Assembly: GCA_018881555.1 (NCBI GenBank)
Contig: JACAXG010000504.1
Span: forward strand, 1-64,000
From: Amblyornis subalaris
Taxonomy: Eukaryota; Chordata; Aves; Passeriformes; Ptilonorhynchidae
Length of the DNA: 64,000 bases
Direction of reading: 5' to 3'
A model generated the notes under the pieces. It searched no databases. It worked only from the letters and a program-made list of their open reading frames with translations, and was not told where the DNA came from. Positions 13,241-50,427 of the stretch are shown piece after piece. Both the position numbers and the translations under genes were made by a program. How positions within the stretch are numbered: the first letter of the stretch is position 1; each line of letters begins with the position of its first letter.

Positions 13241-15864
13241 TAACATCACATCACATACATGTTGCAGTTGCTGTTGTAACATGCCTTTTAAAAAATACCT
13301 TTATTGGATGAAATTGTCTCTTTCTCAAGAAAAAATCTGGTTCTTCAATATAATTTATTATGCCTTTTAAAATTCTGTCTGTTCAATAAAATCTTTGCTA
13401 TATTATAAATACCTGTAACGAAAATATAATTTAAAATTCTGAGAGAAAACTTTTTTTTTTACTTTTACATTTTTCACAAAACCCACACAGGCACCAAGGA
13501 AAGACTAACAATAAAAATAATTTACTCCTGTACAAGCTAATCTGGGTTGGAAACATTCAAAAGAGAGATTTTAAACTTGTCCTCTGGTGAAACTTTGGCT
13601 ACAGCATAGGAACTGATCTTAAAACAAAGGAGGGTCTTTTGTTACCCACCCTTTTAACCTGGAAATTTCTCTCAAGGCCTGATGGAGTGTTGCTAGTACT
13701 TTCCTCACCGTAACATACCTGAGTGAGGACTGGCTAAATTTGTTGTTATCTGAGGGAACCAGCCTCTAAGCTTCATTGCACAGGATTAAAAGTGGTCCTT
13801 ACCTCGCCAGATGAGTCTATTCTGAAAATTAAACATTATTGAAAATAAGTGCTCTCATTCTGTAATAGCAGCAATTAGAAATTTTCATGGTTTGCTTGTT
13901 CATTAGGTATGCATTGCCACAAAAGCTTTTGCTTGGAAAGGGCAGCAGAGGGAAAGCTTTCTGATCTGGACCACTTGCAGGGGTTTTTTAAAATTACTTC
14001 TCTTCCTAAATAAATTTCTTAGTAGAGAGGGAGCGATTCAGTGTAAGAGACACTCAATCGTGGAGATGTTATCCTTCAGATATTGACCTGAAGAATAAGA
14101 AAGAATTCTTAAAACTGGCAAAAAGGCAGACTAAGCCCGTGGTAGGCATGAAGCCACCACAAAGAATGATTAATAGAGATTTTTAAAATCTTAAATTTGG
14201 TAACAATTTTCAAAGCTGTCTTTAGAGGAATCCTTTTTTCCACAGAAGACTTATGTAAATAGATTTACCTTTAAATTACAGAATTTAGTGTGAAGATTGA
14301 AAAACCTGTATTTGAACTGACTGATTATGAGAAAAATGTTAAAATCCTGTCTTAGAGACACTTGCATAATTTTAAGGAATAGACAGTGAAGGAGAATCTA
14401 ATTGAATATTTCTAGAGAGTCTGTAAAACACATTTCAATAGTAGACAAAAGAGGAAGAAAAGTAAAAAGCAGTCAGCACATTTTTGGATTTTCTTTAGCA
14501 CTTCAATGAGATAACTATCCCCTGGGAATCTTCATTTCCTTGTTCTAGATCCCCTACCTTTTCTGAGCAGCCAACATGGCTTTTTTTTTTTTTCCTTAAA
14601 TTATTAAAAGCAAAATATATCAATCTTGACTGTCTTTAAAGAGGTATGTGTGGAAAACTGTTTTTCTAGTACAGTTAGGGAGTTGCTGCTTCCTGACAGC
14701 CACCTCTGCCTCATCCTCTTCCTCCCACTCCACATTCCTCAGGTATTTTTTTTAAATCTCAGACCATTTTGCCCTGTCCTCCTAGGTGTTTGGGAATTTT
14801 TACAATCTACCACAGACACTCCAAGCTCCAGTCTTTAAGTGGACTTTTCTGCAACAGCTACCCTTTCTGTTCCACTTTGGTCATGGTTCAAGGAAAGGAT
14901 GAAGTGATCCCAGCTTGGCTGGCCTGACTGCTTGCAGATGTAGGCATCTCAGGAGGCAGTTATATTACTTTAGAAATCTAACTGAGCATCCACAGGTAGG
15001 AGGTTGGAGCCCAAAGCTCATGTAATTGACACAAATAGATCAGTACTCCATCAGGTGATTCATAAAAGAAAGCCAAGTGCTCTGAAGTGCTCTCTGTAGG
15101 AGACTGTCCTCATTAAATACATACAGCCTAGAAAGACTAGGCTCATAATTTAGGCACTTCACTTAGGTAGTTAAAAGTCAGGTGGAGAGAATGCCATCCC
15201 ATGGCCTGGGATGCCTCATTGGGGGCTCTTTTATATTGGTGTGTGTCTGTCTGTCGTCTAAATTGTGAATAACTTCATCAGCGTTCACTGATGCCCTAGT
15301 CCAACTCCAGCCTCCCAGATGTTCCTTTACAGGAGAACAGAAGGGGGAGGGAGCATTGTTTGGAGAAGGAACAAAACACCTATGACAGAAGCAGTACTGG
15401 CTGCAAGTATTAAATTGGAATAAATGACAAATACAACAAAGACAGTAATATTCACGACAAATCCATGGATGAGAATATATCCCCATAGCTCTGGCAGTTT
15501 GGTTCAAAACTGCTTAGTAATTCAGGTTTTGAATCCTACTGCATGCTTAAGTGAAGAGGGTGGAAGGATAAGTAATGTGAAAATTGTTTAAAATAGGGTA
15601 TTAGTGTTTTCAGGGGAATACTATTGCATTTCATGCCTGAGGGGGCAAATCTACTCTGAAGAAAGGCTTTCAGAAAAGATAATACTAAAAAGTGTAATTT
15701 TCCTGCCTTATCCCCTCACACCCGTTTTTTCCCTTCCTTGATATTTGTATTAAATATGAAGCAATCAAAGCAGCAATCACACAACTAGAGCATACACAGA
15801 CTTTGGAAAAAAACCTACAGGTGGGGAGAATGAATATTTCCAACTCAGTGCCATACCCTACAGT
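13241..15864 (-). terminator. PCSK1 putative 3' UTR and polyadenylation region
   Basis: No canonical AATAAA occurs on the minus strand in the first 2.5 kb after the stop codon. The first is at 13359-13354 and a second at 13305-13300. About 40 bases past the second lies a GU-rich stretch (13260-13241), typical of a downstream cleavage element. This predicts a 3' UTR of about 2.5 kb ending near 13.28-13.34 kb, similar in size to the long 3' UTR of mammalian PCSK1. The stretch is AT-rich and holds no recognisable gene or repeat. It is inferred from sequence signals only. Confidence 0.55.
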
Positions 15865-41118
<25,254 letters not shown>

Positions 41119-41304
41119 GGCCGCGGGACGCGGGAGGGATGCGGGCGGGCGGGATGCGGGCGGGATGCGGCGCCGCGTTGCTACGCGATAGCGGGGAGCG
41201 GAGCCCTGCCTGCCTGCCTGCCGGCGCGGCTGCCCGAGGCACACAGACCCTCCGGAGCCGGAATGGAAATGAGTGTTTACACGTCAAAACGACGACAGCC
41301 ATCC

Positions 41305-41312
41305 TGACGTCA
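41305..41312. promoter_or_regulatory. Perfect cAMP-response element upstream of PCSK1
   Basis: The palindrome TGACGTCA lies 187 bp upstream of the PCSK1 start codon. A half-site (ACGTCA, 41281-41286) is 24 bp closer to the gene. Mammalian PCSK1 promoters carry functional CREs bound by CREB/ATF factors, so a conserved role in cAMP-driven expression is a reasonable inference. The transcription start site is not known from sequence alone. Confidence 0.7.
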
Positions 41313-41720
41313 AGTGTACCTGGCCCCCGAGCCGGGGGGGGGGTGATTCCCGGGGGGGCGCGGAAGCGAGCGGGATGGAGGCGGGGGCGCGGGGGCGAAG
41401 CCCGGCGGGTCCCGGGGGACGGGGGAGGGACGGCGGGGGCGGGGGCTGCTCGGCGGGACGGGGGTGAGGGGGTTTTGGTCCCCGAGGGCAGGAGGGAGGC
41501 TCCCCGGACGCGGGAGTCTGGCTCGGTGCTGGTGTACCATCGTTTCCACCGCTGAAGGAAATCGGTAAGACCGATCCCGAGGCGAAAGTGAGGCAGGAGC
41601 GCGGACCCCGCCCGCCCCTCGCACCCGTCCCGTCGCGGGTGGGTGTTCTGCCCCCAGCCCGCGTCCCCTCTCGCCTCGGGGCGAGGGCAGAGCGGGGCGA
41701 ATAAAGCATTTTTCATTCGA

Positions 41721-44700
41721 TTAAGCTAACAACCCGGGACCCACCGGGCGGTACAGCCTGATTAGCACTGTCCCCTGACAACTCCGACACACCACAGATA
41801 TGCTGCCTTAATGGGCACCGCTGCCCACCCTGATCATGTAGCAAATAGATTTATCTCCAAGCACAGTTATTCACTTTGTACAATTTCTCATTTAAAAATA
41901 ATTTCAATATTTTTTTAGTTGCATCCAGTGGTCTGCACGTTGTACTTTCTCGGCAAATACTTCAATTTGTTATACACTTATTTCCATCTTTTCGTTCTGC
42001 ATCTGCATTTGCCCAGCTCCTTCACTTCTGTTTAACATTCCTTCTACCATTTCATTGTCTTTCTTCACATGTTAAAAAGTGCTTCTAAAAGTTTCCTAGT
42101 GTCTTCTAAATGCCTCTTCAACTGAACCTTTTAGCAGCTTCAGTTTATAGTTCACTACATTTCATTGCTTTTAAACCGTAAATTTTAATAAGCTGCTTTT
42201 AGATCTGTGCTTCAATACTGTTTATTATTTCTGTTTAATATGGAGTGATAGATATGCCTGCCCTATTCTTCATCGGCTTCTAAAATGGGAATTTAACCAA
42301 AACATAAGTATGAAACCATGAGGAGAGGAAAATATTGTAAAAAGCAGTGTTTCAGTGTCTGACATCTCTGCCTCAGACATCATTGTGGCAGGGTGGGTAT
42401 GGTTCTGAGCATCTCCATGGATCCATGTGGTCCTATAGGGATCTGGGGACTGTAGCCACTGCCACTGCTGTACCAGCCTTAAGAGTAGGAGCCCCAGACA
42501 ACAGGAATATGAATGGATCTAGAGAGGGGGAAAGGATGAGTGTGTAAAAAGTATACTAGAAACGCCAAGAGAATATCAATAAATATTGATATAGAACAGA
42601 ACACTGATAAAATGACAGGACAGCACCATCCTGTTGTTCACCCACGCTTGCTTTCTGCAGCGTGGCATCACTACAGGTCAAGGTTCGTCAAAGCCAAGCC
42701 AGCAATCAGGGCATGTGGTTCCTGCTCATTTTAATTTGTTTAATTCTCTGCATGACTTTCTCAGTGCTCACTGCCAAAAATGTATGTTCTTCACTTTCCT
42801 GGACAGATGCCTTAAAGATCCCTCTGTTCCATTTTTAGCATTATTTCTGAGCCTTTATTTAAATGTAGTCAACCCACCAAGCAATTTCTGGCTCTATGTG
42901 GGTTTTTCCTGTGTGTTACCACCACTATTCTACAAAAAAACACATAAAGTGCTTTTCACCTTTCATTTCTCACCACTGAGACTGCACGTTGGCACGGCTT
43001 TTTTATTGCATTTTGTATTAAGGAACTGTACAGAAATATTGTCTCCATACAGAAATGAAATCAGGGTTGTATGTATGTATAATGACAATTTATATCCTCA
43101 AGTCTTTAAATAGTGGTTAGAACACCTGCATCCCTAAGAGTGTTTTGAAAGTCTAGGAATTCTTTTCTGAATTATTAATTCATTCACATGTGTTCGTTTA
43201 TTGGTTTATCCTTTTGTACAGGATGATGGGCTGTGTACAGAGTTCTGAATTCTGCTAGAGAATGAGTCTGTGCTACATGGACTTGGTTATCCCATCCATT
43301 TGTGAAAGATGCAGTCCAATCCACTACATTCCCATCTAATAATAGCACAATAAATAGGAACAGCTTGCTCAGCAGCATCAGGTGGAGTCAAAGATAATTG
43401 TTTCATGCTTCATAAACAATTTAGGTTTGTTGTTTATCAGGGAAATATTTATTTAGTCCCTTTTGCACCCAGTGGTATTCTGCCTGAGTGTAAAATCAGA
43501 AGCAAGCACACCACCAGTTATGAAAATATTATTTCTTCTTTATAACTTCAGTTTAACATGATATTCAAGATAGACATGATTCCAATAAGGAATCCACGTT
43601 CCAATAAGGATCTCTTTGCATGTGGTGCAGAACTGTTGGTAAAGCAGGTTTTTTCAGTGTTTGGCAGCTCGGTGGGACTCATGGCATTTCCCAAGCTGAA
43701 ATGTCCCCTTGTAGACCAAGTGCAAAATGTTCCCTTGCACATAGGTAAGATATCCATCAATACAGCATGTAAGACTGAGGATGAAATCCAAAGTCACAAG
43801 GGCCAGGAGTTTAACTGAGTGGATTTTTCTTCCTTATTGTCAAAAGGCATGCAAAGGTTTCAGGCTGCGGCTGTGTTTTTGAACCTGCATTTCTGATCCT
43901 TCAAAGACTTCTCCATGGAAAAGGGAGACAAATTGGTTTTGAAAAGCCAAGGACTTACACACAACACCCTATTTCCTTGCTCATTAGTAGAGATAACATA
44001 TTTAAACCCTATAATCCTTATTCAAAATTCAAGTCCATAATCTTGAGCCCAACTCTCTGCTTGGCTGCTGTGGCACTTCTCCAGACACCCGTTCCTGATG
44101 TGGGGATCACTCTCTGTAGCTGGCACCCTGTGGATTCACCATGTTCACACTGACAACAATCCCATCCCATTAGCCAGAACCGTGCAGTCCTGGTCTTCCC
44201 CCAGGGGAAGGCTTGGGGGGGTTCAAGAGCTTCAACACCTCTGAATGGCAGCCAGAGCCCTGTGAAATGTGTTTGTTACAGGATGGGAAGCACGGGCATG
44301 GCATCCTGCAACTCGTGAGTTGAGAAAGCCATCACTGAAATGAAGGCAACCCGGGAAGGCATAAAGAGAGAAAGATGCATTTCTTCTTCTTTGTGCACCT
44401 TGTAGAAGAGAAGCAACTGTCTTTCTTGCTGAGGCAATTGAGGAAAGAGCAGAGATAAACAGGAGCAGGGTGTAGGGAAAACCAAAGGCAGGTGAAAGCA
44501 CCACGTTTATCTTCAGAAAATTCAAAAGGATTCAGGAGGATGTCACTGTTTTATCATCTTCTTATGTTGCAAGTACATTTTGGATGAAAAAAGCTACTAT
44601 GTAATGACATATTGTTTTGAATCAGTGACAATGTAAAAGCCAGACAGAAAATTCATCTCTGATGTCATATCATGATCAGCCCGTTTGATTTTGTAAAATG

Positions 44701-45445
44701 AAGCCAAGCATATTTCGTCTACCCACAGAGCTCACTTTCAACATGTAAACTGAATCTAGGTTAAAATATTGGTAGTTCTTCATGGGTAAACAATAAGCCC
44801 TGTCTGTGGGAAGCCAAAAGAGGCATTTTTAGGGAGCAGGAGGAACATATCCTGAACGCATTACTGAGTGCCTGCACATGCTGCTGGGTTGACAGGGAAA
44901 AATAAAACCAGGTCTTGATGCTGGGAATCTTCCATCACCATGACAGCCAAGGCAGAGACTTGTCCTGTCCACCGCAAGCCTTGCTGTGAAAGAAAGAGTG
45001 ATGCAGAGGCAGAGAGAGCTGCTTGGGGGAACAGATCAATGCACAGGGATCAATGCTCAACCCAGTCTTAGACTAAGTATTTTGGCTGATGAGTATCACC
45101 AGCCTTTACCTTTTAAGGGTGGCTCTCAAGCTGTTCTGCCACCTTCCTTCTTTTATTTCTCCCCCAAATGCATTCACCTAGGAGAACAGGATCTTGTAGA
45201 AAACCTGTTATACAAAGTGACCACTGATATTTCTGCCTGCACCTCATTCCAAAATCTCCCTGTTATTAACACTGCAAGATCAGTAGGTCTTACAGAGCTG
45301 TTGGGAGCTAAATGTTTTTGCAAAACAAAACTTCAGGTTGTAAAATATAAAACCAGCCAGGAGTCGATATTATTCTTACTGATTCCATTTGGAGGGTCCA
45401 ATTTGAGAATGTTGACACCATTCAAAGGAGAATTTGTGTCATATG
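41721..45445. other. Intergenic DNA upstream of PCSK1
   Basis: AT-rich sequence starting right after the CpG island. No coding exon or repeat family recognised; frames up to 159 codons have no motif. Distal PCSK1 enhancers could lie here but cannot be seen by eye. Confidence 0.55.
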
Positions 45446-45583
45446 TAGCTTTAACTTTCTAAGTCAAGACACCGTGTTTTGAATTTGCTAACTTAGCTTT
45501 AATCTGCCAAGTCAAGGCACCATGTTTTAAATTTGCTAGCTTAGCTTTAATCTGCTAAGTCAAGGCACCATGTTTTAAAACAA
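45446..45583. repeat. 48-bp minisatellite, about 2.9 units
   Basis: Units starting TAGCTTTAAC / TAGCTTTAAT begin at 45446, 45494 and 45542, a period of exactly 48. Each contains AAGTCAAG-CACC-TGTTTT. The last two units are closer to each other than to the first. The third breaks off after GTTTTAAAA. Confidence 0.9.
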
Positions 45584-46485
45584 GAGTAGCTGGAAACACA
45601 GTATGGTGCCTGAAGTGCGTGTGGTGGCTGCTGTAGTTTAATTAGTTAACTACTAAAAAGGGCTGTGCTGCCTGTATTTAATTTGGCTGTGGACCGAAGA
45701 ACGCTCTTGAAACCCACACTTTTACAGTAACACTATTTCTTTTTCTGCAGGAGCTAGCATCACAAAGCAATTGAAGGACGGCATAAAAAAAGGCCATATG
45801 TGCAGGCAATCAGAGGGAATAGGGGGAACACCTGTTTCTCCGTCAATTACTCGAGGGGCATATTTATTCTGGGGGCATTACATTTGCTCGGGTAATAGCG
45901 CATGACACGTTTTCGGTTTTACAGCAGACGAACCCTGAGAACAGCTAATCACATCTGCACAAATGAAACACAAACATGCCCTCCCAGCCATTCGGGAGTG
46001 CAGTTAAACAGGGGCCCTGGTGACACCAGGCGTTGCCCGCTGCCTGCTCTCCCCGGCCGGCAGGAAGCAGTTGGTGAATGACCACCCATCCGTAGGCACC
46101 CGGATCGTTCTGTTTGCTCCGCGGCTGGCACCAGCTCGAGCGAAAAAGTCTGGAAAAAGGCATAGGTGGGACTCTAGGAGAGGTGGAAGCCCCCACGGCG
46201 AAAAAGCAATAGTGTCACTATTGGGTAAGGACAAAGTCCACCTGAAGTATTTTACTCCTGGCAATAGAAAGAGGCGTTATTTTGGTTCATACCGTGGGGT
46301 TTTTTTTGTAATCCTGATAGAAGAGGTGGTCAAAGAAAGGGAATATTTTTAGAGAACATTTTATCACCTTTATACAAACTTGACATTTCAAAATTCTTCA
46401 TATGTGGGTTACGCTTTTAGTAATATCTTACTTACAGTAAGGGTTTTATTGTCCTCACTTGCAAGCTCAATAAATCCCTATAGGA

Positions 46486-46510
46486 GGGAGAATAAATAAA
46501 TAAATAAATT
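46486..46510. repeat. (ATAA)n microsatellite
   Basis: Short tetranucleotide array, GAATAAATAAATAAATAAAT. Confidence 0.85.
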
Positions 46511-47045
46511 AGTAGTTGACTTATTTTAATAACAGCATAATTAATAACTTGCCAAAGCCTTGATGAAAATATTTCCGAGAATTCAAAATTACTGTTTTAA
46601 TTACACGTTTATTTTAAAGGGGGTGGTTTTGTAGACGTATTTTTAGAAGACTAAGTACATTGATTAATTATTTTAAATGGCTCTTATGCAGTGTTCTTCC
46701 TCTTCATGTTCCATTTCAAGTAGGATGAAACAGAGAAAAGACCGGAAAGAACAAAGAGCGTGAATACATGAGAGAAGAGAAAAAATACATGGAAAAACAA
46801 ATTAAGCCCCACTCAGAGCTATATAAAAAGCTGTATTTAAAAAAAACCTTGTATTTCTCTCTTTTTTTTAACTTGTGAGTGAGTAAAAAAAGATGACAAT
46901 AAATGACAATTTTACATTAAAATTTTAGGAAAGCTTTCTTGTTGAGAAAAGGGTAGCCTCGCTGAAGAAAACCAGAATCGAAATTTCCAGTGCTTCCGAC
47001 CAAATCCAGTAATGGGCCTATAATAAACACACAGAGGGGAAAAGA

Positions 47046-47155
47046 ATCACAGAACAGAGTAGGATGACTGGAAAAGACCCTTAAGATGATCTAGTCCAGC
47101 CCAGCACTGCCAAGCCCACCACTCAACCATGTCCCTAAACTTGCCTAAAATTGTT
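47046..47155 (-). mobile_element. CR1 3'-end fragment
   Basis: It starts AATCACAGAACAGAGTAGG on the plus strand and continues through the CR1 block CCAGCCCAGCACTGCCAAG and CCATGTCCCTAA. This is the reverse complement of a CR1 3' tail of about 110 bp. Confidence 0.8.
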
Positions 47156-48185
47156 CTGATTTGTTCAAACAGCAGAAAAATTCCTCTCCTCCTTGTTTCA
47201 GCTTGAAACATTTAATTCTCACTTGTATTACGCCAACGAAGAGTAAGTCTAACCATCCTTAAACTGGAATTAAAATGTCCCCATGTTGGTTTGTTTGGCC
47301 AATACAGCATCAGGCTGCAGATAAGCAAGGCTTGTGCCCGGGTTTTGCCGCTCCTTGGGGCGGTATCTGAAGTGTCTGTGCTACACAACCTGCCCTGCCG
47401 AGTGACACTCGGCCGCACATCCTGCTTTCGGATACTTTTGGATGCTTTTGGATGCTTTCAAGGGCTGCCTGTGTGCTTTTATCTAGTAACTCAAGTGCTG
47501 CTTTTTATTAAATTATTACAATCCGGCTTCACGGGTGCAAGGGTTGGGGCTACTGGAGCACCACTAACAGTTGGAAAAGATTTTCTGAAATATTCTTCGA
47601 GTTCAGCTTCATCTATGATTAAGCAACAGCATTTCAAAGTAAATCACTCAGCCATGTCCAAAGCTGATAAAGACACAAAACCAGCCATTCTGTACATGTT
47701 GTTTTTACCAGTCCTGGGCAGTGTGGCAGGCAAAGCAAACACGATTTTTAAGGGGAGAGTGTGGAACTTAGGAAATACTTTAAAGATGCAGCAGTAAATT
47801 CAGAGGTTTTCCACAGTGGATCCACATAGTCATGCATCCCTCTATCTAAGACTGTCCTGTGGTGGGTCAATCCAGGACCTCCAAGTTCCACGGAGCTCCA
47901 CTGTCTCCTCATCAGAGACTTTTCCTGAACCCAGAAAGGAATGCCAAGTATGTTTCTCTTATATCATGTCCATACTTATCCCTTTGAAGATGCCTGGATC
48001 TTGCTGTGCTGGGCTCTGCATCTGTTCTGCTGCTGAATTCTTTCTCCAGGGGATTTTTCAGTTGAGTTTTCAAAAACCTTCTGCTCCTCAGGAAATATAA
48101 TTCCAAAAATAACAAAAAAGAGGTGTCACTGTAAATAAAAAGAGCATTAAGCTTTAAGGATACCAAGTTATTAAATACCTTCATA

Positions 48186-48500
48186 TGTGTGGTGGGGTGA
48201 CCAGGACTGGCTGCCTGGCCTTCACCCTGCTGCTCTCTCACTCATCCTCCTCAACAGGGTGGTGGGGAAGAAATAAGGAACAGCAGCAGCTTGTGGGTTG
48301 AGATAAGGACAGGAGATCGCTTGCCAATTACTGTCGCAGGCTAAACAGATATGAGTTGGGGAAAATTAATTTCATTTAACTAATTCAATTTAATTGACAA
48401 TAATTTATTACAGCTTGAAAATAAGGGTAGGATGGTGAGAAGCAAAGACAAGAAGGAAAACGTTCTTCCCACTCCATGGGCTGGTTTTGTGTGTGTTTAA
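48186..48500 (+). mobile_element. LTR fragment, TGTGGTGGGGTGACC type
   Basis: It starts TGTGTGGTGGGGTGACCAGG and shares ordered blocks (CTGCTCTCTCACTC, GGGGAAGAAAT, GATAAGGACAGGAGATC, GCCAATTACTG, GGGGAAAATTAATTT) with the LTR at 48961-49571 in opposite orientation. This is the 5' part of an LTR without coding sequence; the right border is approximate. Confidence 0.65.
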
Positions 48501-48960
48501 TCACGTGACCCTGTGATTAAGTGTCCCGTGCCACACAAAATGGAGCTGCTCTGGCCCTGCTGACCCCAGGGAGACTTCCAAGACTAAGAAGTCTTCTAAG
48601 AGATCTCCTTGCCACTCTGCTGGGGCTTGGCTGTGTCTGTCCCAGCATTCAGCACCATCAGAGGGGCATGGTTGAGACAGGGACCCATACCATCAATTAG
48701 TACAGAAGAAGGGACACCTTCAATTTATGTCTGTGGCCTTTCAGCGTCGAGGGGGTTTCACCATCTCACTTTCTCATGTCCTGCCCCTGGTCAGCAGGAG
48801 GAACAACAGGATGGCACCTGGATCTGCTTTTTCCCTCCTATTAGGAGTAGGAAGGACGTGGTCAGGGATTTGAGATAAAGACAGCATTTGGGAGAGGTAG
48901 TGGACAAAACTTGGACTGGACATGGCCTGAAGAGTGGAGTAGTTGTGGGGAATATTTGAT

Positions 48961-49571
48961 TGTTGCAGTGTTGTGAGGGGCCAAGCACTGGAGTTTTATT
49001 GCACGTGTAAATTGGCCACTTTTGCTGGTGCCGTGGTGGCATTGGCTCTATTTTGGCGTGGGGACATGTGTCCACGCAGGAGCTCATTGTCAGTCAGGAG
49101 CTGTGGCTCATGGAAAGCACCCACACTGGCACAGGCTGATCTGAGGGACTGCAGCCCAGGGAAGGGAACCATGCTGGAGCAGGAGGAAAGTGTGAGGAGA
49201 AAGGAGCATCAGAGGGAATGTTATGAACTGATGGCAGTCCCCATTCCTCATTGCCTCACATCGCTTGTGTGGGAGGAGGAACAGGAGTCAGAAAAGAAGG
49301 ACTGAAATTGAACGCAGGATGAAGGGGGAAGGCGTTTTTAGCTTTCATCTTTGTTTCTAACCATTTTTCACTTATAGCTGGCAGTGTTAAATTAATTTTC
49401 ACCAAGCCAAGTCTGTTTTGCCTATGTCTGTAAATGGTAGGTGATATCCCTGTCTCTACAGTGATCCGTAAGTTTTCCATGTCATTTCTTCCCTGCTGCA
49501 TTGAGGAAGGGGTGTGAGAGAGCAGCTGGGTGTGTGTCTGTCTGTCTGCCAACCACGGTCAACCCACCACA
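48961..49571 (-). mobile_element. LTR, same family as 48186, inverted
   Basis: On the minus strand it starts TGTGGTGGGTTGACCGTGG at 49571 and ends near CACTGCAACA at 48961, about 611 bp, with an AATAAA at 49000-48995 near the end. Blocks in common with the 48186 copy include CTGCTCTCTCACAC, GATATCACCTACC-ATTTAC and GGTGAAAATTAATTTA. It is a solo LTR; no internal region is seen beside it. Confidence 0.65.
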
Positions 49572-50126
49572 GTCCATTTTGATGCCAACACTGGGTCTGG
49601 CTGGGGTGAAGGTCACTTTCCTCAGAGCACCCTGTAGGGTGCATTGTTTCGAGTTGTGGTGCTCACACCATGTTGGAGCTTCCCCTCTTCCCTCCATCCT
49701 GCCCCACAGCGAGGAGTCTGGGGGTGGGGTGGAAGTTAGGAGGGGACATGGAGATATTGAGGCTGACCATGGGGATATCCCGTTCCGTATGATGTCACGC
49801 TCAGCAATAAAAGCTCGGGGAAAGGAGAAGGAAGACGGGATGTTAGTGATTATGGCATTTGTCTTTGCAAGTGGCCATTAACCAAACCGAGGTTCTGCTT
49901 CTCAGGAAGCAGCTGGACATCTGCCTGCCAGTGGGATGTACTGAATGAATTCTTTATTTCGCTTTGCTTACGTGGGCAGCTTTTGTGTTGCTTAATAAAC
50001 TCCATTATCTCAACCCATGAGTCTTTTTGCCTCCCTTTGATTGTTTTCCTCCCCGTCCCTCAGCAAAAGGGAATGAGTGAAAGGCAGGGTGAATGCTTGG
50101 ATGATGGCTGGGGTTAGCCCACTACA
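49572..50126 (-). mobile_element. LTR, TGTAGTGGGCTAACCCC type
   Basis: The minus strand begins TGTAGTGGGCTAACCCCAGC at 50126 and carries CATGGGTTGAGATAATGGAG, then GAGCTTTTATTGCTGAGCG and GTGACATCATACGGAACGGG, a layout seen in common avian LTR families. Its far end abuts the 49571 LTR. Non-coding. Confidence 0.6.
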
Positions 50127-50427
50127 ATAGCTCATCAACATCTGTGAATTATCTCCAAGGTAGTGTACTTGTTGAGATTTGGGATTTATAACATTTGCAA
50201 TCAAAGACAGGGGAGCCAAAAAGAGATACAAGACCCCTTCCCCACCTGTACTGTCTCAGCATCATGTGCTGGCACAGGAGAGAACTGATCCGACCCACAA
50301 GCAATGCAGAACCAGAATGCAAATCCAGGAAGCAATGAGCAGGACTGGTGGGGTACAAAAAGAGATGCTGCATGCTTTAAACAGGCAGGAAAACTATCTC
50401 TAGGCACATTGGCATTACTGAATTTAC

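Larger units (their letters stand above)
45584..48185. other. Intergenic DNA, one CR1 tail
   Basis: Apart from the CR1 tail at 47046-47155 and the ATAA repeat, nothing is recognised. A small CpG-richer patch (46010-46210) stands out from the AT-rich surroundings without a gene. A 168-codon plus frame at 47291-47797 has no family motif. Confidence 0.5.

Noticed and set aside
44986..45462. 158-codon plus-strand frame ending in the 48-bp minisatellite
   Set aside because: No recognisable motif; its end lies inside tandem repeat DNA.
47291..47797. 168-codon plus-strand frame
   Set aside because: No domain, no splice or promoter context, ordinary length for chance in this composition.
49501..49881. 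126-codon plus-strand frame
   Set aside because: It lies across the border of two LTRs and is antisense to both.
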